A stretch of 64,000 nucleotides of DNA from JAGQOZ01 sp041399205 (lineage in GTDB: Bacteria > Planctomycetota > Planctomycetia > Pirellulales > Pirellulaceae), in contig JAWKTK010000007.1 in assembly GCA_041399205.1 (NCBI GenBank), positions 124,001-188,000 of the forward strand, in the 5' to 3' direction. The notes below the pieces were generated by a model. The model made no database searches. It was given only the letters and a program-made list of their open reading frames with translations, and was not told the origin of the DNA. The first letter of the stretch is position 1, and every line of letters begins with the position of its first letter. This document shows, piece by piece, positions 55,513-64,000 of this stretch. The position numbers and the translations under genes were made by a program.

Positions 55513-56583
55513 CTATCTATTGTCTTCGGCTGCCAATGCATCCGCGATCTCTGGGGGCAATGTGACGTTCTCCATTCGATCATGCCGGTAGTTCCACGTT
55601 GCCTTTATTTGCTCCACCGTGAGGTTGGTGCAGGAATGGAAACTTCCGAACGAAATCACGGCGTCGTCGAAGTTTGCATTGGCAAGGTTGCAATTGCCGA
55701 CTGATGTTCCAAGCAAGGCTTGTCCTGAAAAATCAAAATCGGAAAAGTCTGTCCCGGCAAAGCCGCAAAAACAAATGCATCCATTTCTGAAGTTCTTCGT
55801 TTTCTCCAGTGCGGTCCCTGTAAGCCACGGACCAGCTTTCATTCCCCAAATCTCGGCGTCGTCAATCGCTATTAGCTTGAGGGGGCCGTAAAGTACGGCC
55901 TGTTGTAATCCCCTTCTTGACAAGTCAACGTCGCCGAGAATCTCGGTGCTTTCGAATCGACAGTCGCCTAGACGCATTGACGCTTTGCTTAGCTGTGGAA
56001 AACTGACGCGGCATCCGTGCATTTCCATTTCATGAACGGAAGCCTTTTCGAACGACGTTTGACTTAGGTCCAAACCGTAGAATCGCGTTTTGATCAGCTT
56101 GAATCCGCGAAAATCGAGATCCAGCGGTAAGTTCCTATCGCTCTTGATACGAATCTCACAACGGCTCAAGTCTCTATTCTTATACGACCAAGAGGATTTG
56201 AATTGCTCCAACGTTAGTGGAAAACCTTGAAAGCCACCCATAAAGCCGTTAAGAACGGCGTCCGTGAATTCGTTATCACCAAGTTCGCAATCATCAAGGC
56301 AAAACCCGTCCAGGATTGCTCGCCGAAAGGTTGCCTTTTGCAGTTTGCACTGACGCAATGCAACGCCCTGCAAATTGCAGTCGTCGAAACTGGCTCCCGT
56401 CAAGTCCTGCCCTACGATTTCGGAGCCCCACAGACGCTTTCCTGCGAATTTGGCGCCTGGTTGAATTTTGACACCTTTCGCCCAAGGACCAAGGTCAATC
56501 TTTGGCTGATACGTATCGGCGTATCCCGCACTCATCAGAAGAACCGAGAGCAGGATACATCGCACCAAACCTGTAGTCATCAT
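55513..56583 (-). CDS. exported pentapeptide-repeat-like protein
   Basis: A 356-residue protein with a signal peptide (CILLSVLLMSAGYA). Blocks such as LTGASFDDCNLQGVALRQC, LQKATFRRAILDGFCL and LANANFDDAVISFG follow the A(D/N)LXX pentapeptide pattern, which folds as a right-handed beta helix, but they are irregular and interrupted by LTLEQFKSSWSYKNRDL and LTVEQIKATWNYRHDRM, a motif that occurs once in each half and suggests an internal duplication. Cytosolic pentapeptide proteins protect gyrase; exported ones are uncharacterised. It follows the DKNYY gene on the same strand after a 356-base gap. Confidence 0.75.
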   Translation of the reverse strand: MMTTGLVRCILLSVLLMSAGYADTYQPKIDLGPWAKGVKIQPGAKFAGKRLWGSEIVGQDLTGASFDDCNLQGVALRQCKLQKATFRRAILDGFCLDDCELGDNEFTDAVLNGFMGGFQGFPLTLEQFKSSWSYKNRDLSRCEIRIKSDRNLPLDLDFRGFKLIKTRFYGLDLSQTSFEKASVHEMEMHGCRVSFPQLSKASMRLGDCRFESTEILGDVDLSRRGLQQAVLYGPLKLIAIDDAEIWGMKAGPWLTGTALEKTKNFRNGCICFCGFAGTDFSDFDFSGQALLGTSVGNCNLANANFDDAVISFGSFHSCTNLTVEQIKATWNYRHDRMENVTLPPEIADALAAEDNR

Positions 56584-56939
56584 CTATCCTCCATCCACGA
56601 ACACCGAACACATCGTCTGTGTTCCCTTTGGCTCCCTAGCGTTCTCCCGTGACCGGATTATGCATGGCACCTAGCGTTCGCCCTTGCCCCTAAGCCGTTT
56701 GTGGTCCCGCCTTCAGGCGGAAACGATCCTATTATGGAGCGATTCTAATATGGATGGCACAAAACGAATCCCTCCGTTCCTCGATATCTTCCGCAGTACC
56801 ACGCGAGCATATCGCTTCGCACTGGATTCCCCTGACCTACGAGAAATACCCAACCCGCCAATGTTTCACCACCAGCATCCCTTGTGCCGAACATTATTGG
56901 GCCTGTCCCCGTTTATTCCTCGAGTTCGCATCGCTCAGC
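56584..56939. other. gene-free stretch with repeat fragments
   Basis: 356 bases between the pentapeptide and DKNYY genes. It holds a CCGCCTTCAGGCGG palindrome (around 56708), two copies of the motif CTAGCGTTC and the sequence GGGCCTGTCCCCGTTTATTCC, all of which resemble dispersed elements of planctomycete genomes. No gene is seen. Confidence 0.45.
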
Positions 56940-57830
56940 TCATTCCTTCAGGATAACCGTGCGACCAAATTCATAGCGACGATGTTTGTCTACTGCGGAA
57001 ACTTCGGTTTCCAGCTTGAATGTGGCTGGGTCGGCATCGCCACAATGGAAAATACGCCGGTTTTTCGTTCGAACCAATAAACGTTCACTTTATCCCGCAT
57101 AGCGCTGGCCCATGAACTGGAACGAATCGTAATCAGCCGGTTTGATAAGGACAGGTCCTCGATAAAAACCATTTGAGTCCTTTCCTAATCCTCTAATTTC
57201 GAGATCCGGAAACGACTTCAGCTTTGGCATACTGGGCACGCTGGCATCTTCCCGCCAAGGGATTTCAGCGCGCCCAATTTCGACTACCTCAAAGGTCACT
57301 GGGTCGGCGTCCTCGAGCATTTCATGCCCGGCATAGACATGCCCGCCGTCGGCGGAGTACGGTTTAGTGAGAATTCGGAACGATTGTGGATCAGATTCTG
57401 GTAAGGGCACACCATAGAAATAGACTCTATTCTTATCCTTAGTGTATCGACCGTCCTTCGTGACTAATTTAAATGATGAAGGATCAGCGTCTTTCATGTA
57501 GATGATGAACCTATTAATTCCTGCCCAGACGTGACTCTTGTCTTTCGCATAAGGATACGCATCTTCCGAGTCAATCGTTTCAAACGTATCTTCGTCTGCC
57601 TTGAAATCACGAACAATGGCACCTCGATATGTATGCGGATCCGTGGGAATGCAATAATGGCCCTTTCCATTCTTAAAATAGAAATACGGTTTCACTCGGC
57701 TACCAATCCGCAGGTCACGGCAGCCGAATGCCGTGACTATAGCAAGTAGTAATATACAAGCGATGATTGGCTTTTGTTGCGTGAGTGTAAACGCCGCATT
57801 CGCGTGCGAATTGGTGAAATGTCTGACCAT
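56940..57830 (-). pseudogene. DKNYY-repeat lipoprotein, two homopolymer frameshifts
   Basis: Starts at ATG 57830 with a lipoprotein signal (ILLLAIVTAFGC). DKNYY-type repeats follow: DAYPYAKDKSHVWAGINRF, YTKDKNRVYFYGVPL, YSADGGHVYAG, each followed by a DADP-S/T-F phrase. The frame stops at 57090 (QRYAG), but if CCC at 57094-57096 is read as CC the protein continues DKVNVYWFERK, and with one more T in the T5 run at 57061-57065 it goes on to CGDADPATFKLETEVSAVDK and a natural stop at 56940. Repaired length is about 296 residues. The family is linked to surface and immunity-type roles, but its function is not known. Confidence 0.75.
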
Positions 57831-57866
57831 ACTACTCTCGGTTTCTGGATTTCTTTAGTCGGGTGA

Positions 57867-58830
57867 CTATTGTCCGATGCCAAAACGATCAACATCGATT
57901 CCACCAACTAGATTCCCTTCCACAAGCAACCCGTAAAGTACTGAATCCATCAGATGGCATTGACCTAGTTCAACACCGAACATAAGGCCGCCACCAATAA
58001 CGTGCCACGGATTACCGGTCGCGACACCGATGCTAATATGCTGCACATATCAATCGCAATCGCTAAGTCATACGGGCCATCTAGTTTTATGCCGTATCCG
58101 ATAGCGTTGGGCATAGGCGTCAACTCTTGTACTACCGTTAGGATGTCATAGTCGACGAAATATTGCGTTATATTCGTAGGATTGTTGAACCGGAGTTAAG
58201 GATCCTGGGTATTGCTCCACGTAGTTTCCATTGGCATCATATACCAGTTCACCGGAATCTGGATCACGATAAAGTACCGTTTCGCCTAGGCCGGCAGCAT
58301 TAAAAGTCATCGCAGGAAAGCCACTGGCAACGGCCCCAGCACTGGCAAGCCCGCCTCCCAAAGAATGACCAGCCAATGAGATGTTGTTTTGCTGAAATAG
58401 CGGCATCTGTCCAAGAGAATGAGATACTCTCATTGCGACAGGATACTGGAGGGTCGACAAACCGACGCCTTGTACGATATCTTCTAGCAGATCATCCAAA
58501 TCGTTTGTCCCGGCGAACCCAAGAATGAAGACATCTGAACTTGACGCAAGGTAATCACGATACAGTGCTGCGGTAAAACCAGGGATTCTTACTCCTTCGG
58601 GTTGTTGGCCATTCGTGATATCTATAATGGTTTCAGGTGGAATGAACATGTCCTCTAGATCTTCTGTCTTCAGAAGCTTCATTGAGAATCTTTTGCAAAT
58701 CTTGCGATTCGTCATCTGGTGGTACTTCGTACACTCCCTTTGCAACGAGCCCATGTCGAACCTCCGGCCAGAACCGCAGCGAGTAAAAAAACGACTCCTC
58801 GTCTGTCACGATATATTTTATTTCATCCAC
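57867..58830 (-). pseudogene. class 3 lipase-like protein, frameshifted
   Basis: An alpha/beta hydrolase with the nucleophile elbow ISLAGHSLGGGLAS near 58360 and GFAGTNDLDDLLEDIVQGV just before, the pattern of class 3 lipases found in bacterial effector proteins. The start is GTG 58830 (DEIKYIVTDEESFFYSLRFW), overlapping the end of the giant gene. A shift near 58680 leads to LKTEDLEDMFIPPETIIDI; another near 58190 leads to YFVDYDILTVVQELTPMPN; a third near 58045 leads to ISIGVATGNPWHVIGGGL and a stop at 57867. Repaired length is about 320 residues. No signal peptide is evident, so it could be an effector-type domain. Confidence 0.65.
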
Positions 58831-61800
58831 TGCTGCGTCTGCCCATTGACGACGAGCGTTGTAGTAATGAAGACGTTTGGACGACCATTTGCCTCAACAC
58901 CTTTATAGGTGCTGATTGCATCGTTGTCGTCAATGCCGGCGATGTAGATGGTAACTCCTCCATCATTTGGACTGTACCGTAATTCTGAGAGCTTATAAAC
59001 TCCGCCCGGAAGAATCTTGTCGCCCCTTCATTAGCGGCAGCGTTGATGCGATTTGCTGCTTTGGGCAGCGTCCAAAGTTCGATGTTGCCTGCCGCACTGC
59101 CAGGTGCAAAATCGATGCGGACTCGAATTTGCGAATCATTCGGATCTAATCCTGCCGGTAGCCTTAGGCGGGTTGGAGTAAAATGAGAAGCCGGATCGCT
59201 GGTGTTGTAATTCTGCATCACAAGTTTGCCAAGTCCATATGGATGATCTTCTAGATGTTCCTCCCAGGCGGAATTCTGTGGGTAATTGAAGCCGTCCGTA
59301 TTGTCACTGTCCGCGTCGTAGTCGAATGTCCAAGTAGCGAACGTCACCTTGTGGAACGCTGGATTCGCGAATCCTCCGTTGAGGTTTACCATGTCATCAA
59401 GCTCGTACGTTGCCCTAATACTAGAGTAGCCGGCTGTGGCAATGGCTTCAACGTAGATTGTTGACGGCGCGTTGTGTGGCAGGATAGCTGGACTTGTCAA
59501 CTTTGTAGCAGCGGTCTTTTCAGGACTGGTCCAAACTCGCACGCCGCCATCGAAGGTCAATATTGTTCGACCGGGAAGAGCCTGAAGGGCAGGCAAGCTC
59601 ACAGGACTAACCGTCATTTGAACCAAATTGTCATCACCACCCTCTACTTTGCTATCGGCGATATCAAGCACAGCGTCTTGATCGTCATCGTCTCGGTTTG
59701 ATATCGCGACAAACGCATCACGTTTCACGCCATTGTCAATGTACTGTACAACGCTCGTCGTATTTACAGGCGTTATCGTGACGGTTGGCAGAGTAAAGTT
59801 TCGCCGTTCCGGTTGGCATCGTTGGTCGGTTAAGCCCAGACAACGTCGAGGAGAACTATCGATCAAGATCGCTCCCACGCCCTGCATTTCCCCATCAAAG
59901 CTTTGTGGAGAAACATCGGCGTTCCAGCTGTAATTCACTGGCGACGTCCCTTCGTGTCCAATGTGTTCGACCGATACATCGTACACATTGTCTGCTTCCA
60001 GGTTGAAGGTTTGATAGCTTGGCAATATGCCGCCAGCAATTCCGTCTGGTTCACGGTTATCCAGCGATACCGTCGTCGGGCCGGAAACAGTCAATCGAAA
60101 AATGTCTTTGTACGGTGTTGTCGAGTCCCCAACTTGAAAAACGGTTGGAACCACAATCGGTCCTGATACTTCGATTTCGGCCGCCGATAATTCCCCTGAC
60201 GGATATGTCACTGGTTGTAACGTTGGTGACGTGGTGGGGCTGTAGAGCTTAAGATCGAGTTGCCTTGGCGGATTGGCTTGCACCGGGATCGCCTGGGCGT
60301 TCTCGTCGATTTCGACAAAGATCCGTATGTAGTCGAAAACGTCGTAGTCGTCGTCCAGATCCACGTCGCCTTCAAAGTACGACACGCCACCGCCTTGATA
60401 GGTCAGGCCGTCCAGGTCTTCCGAAGTGACCATGCCGTCCAGATTTAAATCGGCCAGCAGCACACCGTGAGACTGAATGAAACCATCGTACGTCGGCGTG
60501 CCGCCATAGAAAACGGGATCAAAGTCATAGAGGTTCACGGCGCCGTCGCCGTTCAAGTCCGCTCGTTCTTTGACCGCCGCACTGCTGACTGCAGGTCCAA
60601 ACTTGGTTTGGTAAGCGGACGGATTTTTGATGGCCAATTCGAAAGCCGCCATGTCTCCTTCGCTGCCCCAAAAGGAAACGTTGTCGTCAAAGTTGACGTC
60701 ACCTTGTCGTAAGACCTTGCGAGCAACATTGGTTAAATCAATCGTCTGAGCGACACCTTCGACGGGCTGCCAAGTCTGAATTGCCGAACCAACTTGCATG
60801 GGACGATTGTTCCACGTAATGCTGTTTTCGCTCCAGTCTCCGTACGTGACATGAGCAATGGCGTTGGTTGGGTTGCCTGTCACGTCGTTGGGCTGCAACG
60901 TCAGCGTCAACGAATCCAGGTTGGGCGAATAATCGGTCAGGTCAAAGCTCAGATAGGATTCCATCTGAATGCTGATCGAGCCCATTTGCGTATTGGCCAC
61001 GGTCAGCGAATCGGCCGAACCAAAATTGGCAGTCGCGTTTTGATTGTAAACGTACGCGTCCTGTTGGACTGGTTGCCGGGCAACTGCCGCAACGGCCGAA
61101 TGGACTTGGAATTCGGCTTCGACCAAAGCGGGCTGGCCGAAATTGACCGACAGGAAACTATCAAGTTCTAACGCTCCCGATTCGTAAATGGCAGACCAGT
61201 GACGTTGCCCCGCGTTGGCACTCAGATCGACCGGTTCGCTGTTCACTCCCAGCCCGTTCCACGTCACCCAAGACGTCTTGGCGTAGCTTTGCAGTGTTTG
61301 CCATGCGGCGGTTGCGGCATCAGCCACACTTCGATTAGAACTAGCCATGTCAATTTGAATGGTATCCATCAGCATGGCGCCCAATTGGCCGAGTTCGTCC
61401 ACAGTCTGTTTGGCAGATGTATTTCTCGCGGCCAAACTGTTACCTCGCTGGTTGGCGAGACTGCGGTCGAGTTGCCGGATGGCGTTGTAAACTTGGCGAC
61501 GAACGGCCGTTTCATTCGCGGGGGAATCGATGGTCGATCGCACGACGTTGGCCAAATCGGCAACTTCGGTGGTCAGACGCCCCGCATCGAATGGCGCGTT
61601 GGGTGCGGAAGAATACCGCTGCAAGACGTTGTCGACAGCGGATTGGTCGAGTGTACTTTGGTTCTGACGAGCCAGCGTGGTGCGCCCCGTCCCGAGATCA
61701 CGGAGGATTTGTTCGGAAGGAAAATAGGCCGCAAAGTCGATCATGGTGAGCGGCCGGTCAAAGCCTTTCTTCGAAACTTCAATCTGAATTTCATGCCGCC

Positions 61801-62033
61801 CCGTTGCAGGTACTCGGCCTTCGATCAACTGCACCGTCGCTTGGCTCCCCGCTTCGTCCGACTGCACTTGAAACAACTCGGACCCATCGACAATGGAAAA
61901 GATCAAATCACTGGCAAGCAGACAACGATCTTCTAGCGATTCAAAGAAACGAAAACGATTGCGTTGAGCGTTGAGCGTTGAGCGTTGAGCGTTGAGCGTT
62001 GAGCGTTGAGCGTTGAGCGTTGGATTTTTTCAT
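58818..62033 (-). pseudogene. giant LEPR-type surface protein with DNRLRE and dockerin-like domains; start separated by a heptamer tract
   Basis: The only good start is ATG 62033 (GGGAGG nine bases upstream), followed by the GCGTTGA heptamer tract. As written, this start runs into a stop at 61941, while the main frame RNRFRFFESLEDRCLLASD (LEPR-type motif) continues for over 1000 residues with no start before TTG 61906. One heptamer fewer, or two more, would join them. Domains: coiled helical region (about 60-190), DNRLRE-like domain (DAYVYNQNATANFGSADSL to ENSITWNNRP), four calcium loops (DVNFDDNVS, DLNGDGAVN, DLNLDGMVT, DVDLDDDYD) and beta-rich repeats. A shift near 58985 gives the end (YSPNDGGVTIYIAG, VVNGQTQQWMK) at 58818. 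Probably a surface-exposed adhesin-like or scaffold protein. Confidence 0.75.
61961..62023. repeat. heptanucleotide microsatellite (GCGTTGA)8 plus one variant
   Basis: Eight perfect GCGTTGA units and a ninth reading GCGTTGG. On the minus strand the tract begins 10 bases into the coding sequence that starts at 62033. Since 7 is not a multiple of 3, every gain or loss of one unit changes the reading frame. Confidence 0.95.
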
Positions 62034-62154
62034 GACAAAAGCCTCCCTGGATACAGGATGTAGGGGACGAAAGTAGTGACTATGGCGAATGGTAGGCAAA
62101 CCGGACTCGAGGTTGCAAGTAAGAAATGGCCACGCGTTTGGAAAAAGTTCACAT

Positions 62155-62170
62155 TGTCGGTATACCGACA
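62155..62170. promoter_or_regulatory. perfect 16-bp palindrome, candidate operator
   Basis: TGTCGGTATACCGACA is a perfect palindrome 122 bases upstream of the giant gene's ATG (minus strand). A second copy with two mismatches is at 62376-62391. Spacing and symmetry suit a dimeric regulator. The gap 62034-62821 holds no gene I can support. Confidence 0.4.
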
Positions 62171-62375
62171 TGTTACCTGTGCGATGTCGCTCGGTCTTGG
62201 TTTACGTCTTCACGAATTGTAGGGAGAAAAGAACAGATTTGCGAAACCGGTTTGATCACCAAAGCATGTTTTTGAACTGCAAAACAAGTTGTTTGGCAGA
62301 GTCGCGAGGGCGCAATCTGCTGATCACTACGTCTTTGAAGCGAGTGAGGCCAATACGCGACGGTGTCGAGTCAAG

Positions 62376-62391
62376 TGGCGGTACACCGACA
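62376..62391. promoter_or_regulatory. second copy of the palindrome (14 of 16 bases)
   Basis: TGGCGGTACACCGACA matches the 62155 site at 14 of 16 positions and keeps the CGGTA-ACCG core. It is 221 bases from the first copy. Confidence 0.35.
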
Positions 62392-62751
62392 GGTGTAGAC
62401 GAAAACGTGTCGAGATTGCTTGCGAATTTGGCCTTTAAGCTAACTTATCGGGAGAATTCGAAAGAAACTCGCAGTCAAAAAATGGCGATCTACATGCCTG
62501 CAACCGGCGAATTGGTCGGTCGAAGATCTGCCGCAATGACACCGGCTACGCTTCAGCACACTTAGAAGCCCGATCGCGCCATTTCGGACTCTTCGTCCCC
62601 GTGTCCTGCTTGGCCTTCTTAAACCCGTACGCGTGTCCGGCAAGGGAAAGCTCGGTTCCTCCACTGTGCCGCCCATTCGCCATTTATTCGAAAGGATTCG
62701 ACTATGCCGGCAGAACGTTTTCTCTTCCCAAACATCGATTGGGCCACCTAT

Positions 62752-62786
62752 GAAAAGGCCTCGAGCGTAATGCTCGAGGCCTTTTC
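62752..62786 (-). terminator. intrinsic terminator after the window-edge surface protein
   Basis: GAAAAGGCCTCGAGC and GCTCGAGGCCTTTTC form a perfect 15-bp stem with a 5-base loop. Because it carries T runs on both sides it can act in either direction; it lies 36 bases past the stop at 62822. Confidence 0.85.
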
Positions 62787-62821
62787 AAATCGCTGATTCG
62801 TCCACCAACACGCTCAAGAGG

Positions 62822-64000
62822 TTAGACGACCAACCAATCTTCGTCGTCCAAATACCATTCGCGAGCGTTATCTGCATCTTGAGCTGACGTTGGATTCGAA
62901 TCGCGTTCTTTCGAATCCTGGGCAGCAAAGACCGCGTCCACCATTCCAACTTCGCTCAAGTTCGTCTTTCTGGGCAAAGCATCAACCAATCGAATCGGCT
63001 GGACACTTGTCGATTCCGCCGCATGAGCTTCCGCCACATAGGTTCCTTCTTGGAAGGCCAGCACTAAGTCGGCCGAACTGAAGTCACCATCGCCATTCCA
63101 GTCACCTTCTTCAAAGGTAGAATTTCCGGCAATTCCGTCTTCATATTCACCGGCAACGAAGACGGCGACTAAGTCACCCGAATCAAACACGCCGTCGCCA
63201 TTGGAGTCGCCAACAATCCGGACTCCGCCCGCGCTGCCTGGCGTACCACCATCCACAGAACTCGCTCGCCAACCGGCTGGCGTGCTCCATACGGCAAAGT
63301 CATTGGTGTCCACGTCTACAATTTCCAGCGAACGTCCCTGTCCGTCGGTCGTCGGATACCAATCGTCATCGTACGACGCGATGTACCACACATCATCTCC
63401 GCTGACGACCGTGACGTGCTCCGAATTGTTGCTCAATCCACCGGCCCACTGTCCAGCGACTCGCACTTGATCGCCATATCGAACTCGGAACGCCGCTTCG
63501 TTTTCTACGACCACAATCCGTTCGCCGGGTGCCAACCGAGTGTCATCGGCCGAAGCAAAATCGAACCCAATTCCCGTTGTTTGGTTTTCCGTGGTGGTCT
63601 GCAAGAGCTGGACGTTACTCAAATCCACAATCTGATCGGAAACGTTGACGAATTCCACGAATTCAAATTCGTCCTTATCATTGAAACCAGCCGCCAATTC
63701 TGCCGCCGTCAGCGGACCTGGGTTGTAATGCACTTCGGCCAAGCGGAACGAATCGGCCGATGCAGGCACGGATGGCGAATAGAATGTAGCTTCATCAATG
63801 GCCGACCATTCGCCATTCGATAACACGCGAACTCGTACTGTTTGGCCATCCGCAACGCTGAATGGACCGGAGTACAAACGAGCCGAACCGCTCAGATCGC
63901 CGCCAATTTTTCGCGGATCGCTACCGTCCAAAGTGTAATAGACCTGGCCTGCGGCTGACTGCAATGCCACTTGGAATCCGTCTGCCATTTCACCGCCACG
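62822..64000 (-). CDS. surface protein with chitobiase-C-like, lamin-tail and dockerin-like domains (5' end cut by window)
   Basis: The last 393 residues of a larger protein; the frame is open to base 64000. Domains: a chitobiase/hexosaminidase C-terminal-like segment (GQVYYTLDGSDPR, about residues 20-65 of the visible part), a lamin-tail domain (RLAEVHYNPGPLTAAEL, FVEFVNVSDQIVDLSN, LAPGERIVVVENEAAF, about 85-235), and two calcium loops (DSNGDGVFDSGD, DWNGDGDFSSAD). This order is the usual C-terminus of planctomycete CotH/lamin-tail proteins, so the missing part probably includes a CotH domain. The last 60 residues are acidic. It has its own terminator. Confidence 0.85.
   Translation of the reverse strand, partial: RGGEMADGFQVALQSAAGQVYYTLDGSDPRKIGGDLSGSARLYSGPFSVADGQTVRVRVLSNGEWSAIDEATFYSPSVPASADSFRLAEVHYNPGPLTAAELAAGFNDKDEFEFVEFVNVSDQIVDLSNVQLLQTTTENQTTGIGFDFASADDTRLAPGERIVVVENEAAFRVRYGDQVRVAGQWAGGLSNNSEHVTVVSGDDVWYIASYDDDWYPTTDGQGRSLEIVDVDTNDFAVWSTPAGWRASSVDGGTPGSAGGVRIVGDSNGDGVFDSGDLVAVFVAGEYEDGIAGNSTFEEGDWNGDGDFSSADLVLAFQEGTYVAEAHAAESTSVQPIRLVDALPRKTNLSEVGMVDAVFAAQDSKERDSNPTSAQDADNAREWYLDDEDWLVV

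Noticed and set aside
62089..62565. 158-codon plus-strand frame before the giant gene
   Set aside because: No domain, no ribosome site and it crosses both candidate operator palindromes; more likely non-coding.
1..64000. Phage, integrase or insertion sequence
   Set aside because: I looked for transposase, integrase and terminal repeats and saw none; the 83-bp repeats are the only element-like sequences.

Overview
The window looks like a chromosome segment from a planctomycete of the Pirellulaceae type (Rhodopirellula/Blastopirellula relatives). The evidence is a DUF1559 prepilin-like protein, two secreted sulfatases, large surface proteins with LEPR-like N-termini (LEDRCLLASD, LEKREMLAAD), dockerin-like calcium repeats, a PEP-CTERM protein, a sugar dehydrogenase fused to a planctomycete-type heme domain, and genes for tetrahydromethanopterin (H4MPT) synthesis, which planctomycetes share with methylotrophs and archaea. 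I see no tRNA, rRNA, CRISPR array, insertion sequence, integrase or phage gene.

Layout. 1-7.2 kb (minus): hrpA helicase, a small zinc-ribbon protein, yraN, a DUF1559 protein and a FabD-like acyltransferase. 7.4-15.9 kb (mostly plus): a short-chain dehydrogenase, a dihydropteroate-synthase-like protein, pabB, an SGNH hydrolase, pabA, DUF447, ribofuranosylaminobenzene 5'-phosphate synthase and pdxJ; most of these fit one H4MPT cofactor route from chorismate. 16-20 kb: an ornithine-cyclodeaminase-like enzyme, a lipid kinase and a CBM9-like PEP-CTERM protein. 20.7-30.4 kb (plus): rimO, pgsA, a CPBP protease, a Gfo/Idh/MocA oxidoreductase, an LpxL-like acyltransferase, a Rieske protein, a double GNAT protein, dodecin, dapA, an HTH-EIIA protein and a receiver-like protein. 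30.2-40.6 kb: MFS transporter, nucleotidyltransferase-like protein, nitroreductase, HtrA-type protease, thiL, tsaE, hslVU and an isochorismatase-family hydrolase. 40.6-48 kb (minus): a small hidden gene, a DUF4347/CBM60/lamin-tail/CotH surface protein and the dehydrogenase-heme protein. 48.2-52.3 kb (plus): a compact four-gene amidoligase operon. 52.4-64 kb (minus): two sulfatases, pentapeptide-repeat, DKNYY, lipase-like and giant surface proteins.

Many genes are split by 1-base frameshifts, including core ones (yraN, fabD-like, pabB, pgsA). Damage is clustered at roughly 3.8-12, 22-25 and 40-50 kb plus 57-59 kb, and several breaks fall in short homopolymers. Sequencing or assembly indels are the most likely cause, so coordinates of broken genes span the inferred whole gene.

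The two most interesting items are a (GCGTTGA) heptamer tract directly after the start codon of the giant surface protein at 62033, which currently puts the gene out of frame and looks like a phase-variation switch, and the C39-like protease / RimK-type ATP-grasp / GCS2 ligase / N-formylglutamate amidohydrolase operon, which looks like an uncharacterised peptide-bond-making pathway.
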